Positions 63,662 to 64,000 of a DNA stretch of 64,000 bases are shown here, in pieces. Position 1 is the stretch's first letter, and every line of letters begins with the position of its first letter. The notes under the pieces were generated by a model. That model was not told where the DNA came from. It saw only the letters and a program-made list of their open reading frames with translations, and made no database searches. The position numbers and the translations under genes were made by a program. The stretch is from Culex pipiens pallens (taxonomy: Eukaryota > Arthropoda > Insecta > Diptera > Culicidae), in NCBI RefSeq assembly GCF_016801865.2, contig NC_068937.1, positions 32,541,970-32,605,969 of the forward strand, written 5' to 3'.

Positions 63662-64000
63662 GTCATTTGAAATCAGCGTATAAATTGTGGCTTATTCCCA
63701 GTTGTTTGTAGAAAAATCTAAGAATGATCACCCTAATCATTCCCGGAGAAATCGAATACCTAATGGGAACCAGTGAGCTGCTAAAGCTTAGCAACGGAAA
63801 AATTAAAAAAAGGTACTGAAAATAGCAACAAAAAAAAACTGCAAAAAGCAGGAAAAATCGCCATCAGCGGAACAGGACCCATCCCAGGACGTCCAGGATT
63901 TCACATACGGCGAGCTTTTTTTTCCTTCCTTTCTTTGCATACGTTAACGTCCCTTCATCTCTCAAAAACTTCAGAAGGTGTAGCACAGCTGGAAAGGAAG
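63662..64000. other. Unassigned 3' end of window
   Basis: No supported gene. 63840-63920 (GGAACAGGACCCATCCCAGG) is GC-richer and could touch a host exon beyond the window. Confidence 0.35.

Overview
This window looks like AT-rich intergenic DNA from an insect, most likely a culicine mosquito (Culex favoured). That is inference. It rests on an intact Juan/Jockey-type LINE, on tRNA-derived SINEs and TA- or 8-bp-duplicating MITEs of the kinds common in mosquitoes, and on the near absence of host exons. There are no bacterial-style operons.

Layout. 0.2-0.9 kb: a 5'-truncated gag-only LINE-like copy (copy D) carrying a foldback insertion. 1.45-3.78 kb: a degenerate hAT-type element with an 8-bp target duplication and a TA-flanked MITE inside it. 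5-12 kb: AT-rich DNA with several terminal-inverted-repeat (TIR) repeats, then a tRNA-derived SINE (11.92-12.16). 12.97-17.48 kb: a complete Juan-like LINE on the minus strand with both ORFs intact and an 11-bp target duplication. 17.6-19.2 kb: a MITE and a second SINE. 20.3-23.9 kb: a GC- and CA-rich island, possibly a host promoter or 5' exon region, without a convincing protein. 24.6-30 kb: nested TA-flanked DNA elements, a perfect hAT MITE and two long inverted repeats. 31.1-35.3 kb: a pure (ATCATTTT)n array, then two (AAAAACT)n arrays split by an element holding ten 164-bp tandem units. 36.8-45.8 kb: more TIR and foldback repeats and a composite SINE. 46.1-54.9 kb: three further gag-only copies (A, B, C), of which A is intact. 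55.3-59.9 kb: tandem and TA-flanked repeats. 60.12-61.16 kb: the one convincing host gene, an uncharacterised 346-aa protein with a duplicated motif. 62.4-63.7 kb: a hAT MITE and the inverted partner of the 56.3-57.3 kb element.

The most unusual system is the gag-only retroelement family. Four copies lie in 64 kb and each is bounded by a 13-15-bp direct repeat (three perfect, one with a mismatch). They end in a (TTGAA)n-like tail just after AATAAA and encode a triple zinc-knuckle Gag, with no reverse transcriptase in any copy. Copy A is complete. This organisation resembles HeT-A and implies mobilisation in trans. A second theme is three DNA elements of unrelated sequence (24.8-26.1, 27.3-27.9 and 58.6-59.9 kb) that each repeat their own terminal motif inside the element in both orientations.

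Boundaries were read by eye from paired termini and target duplications. Superfamily names for elements without a transposase are inferences.
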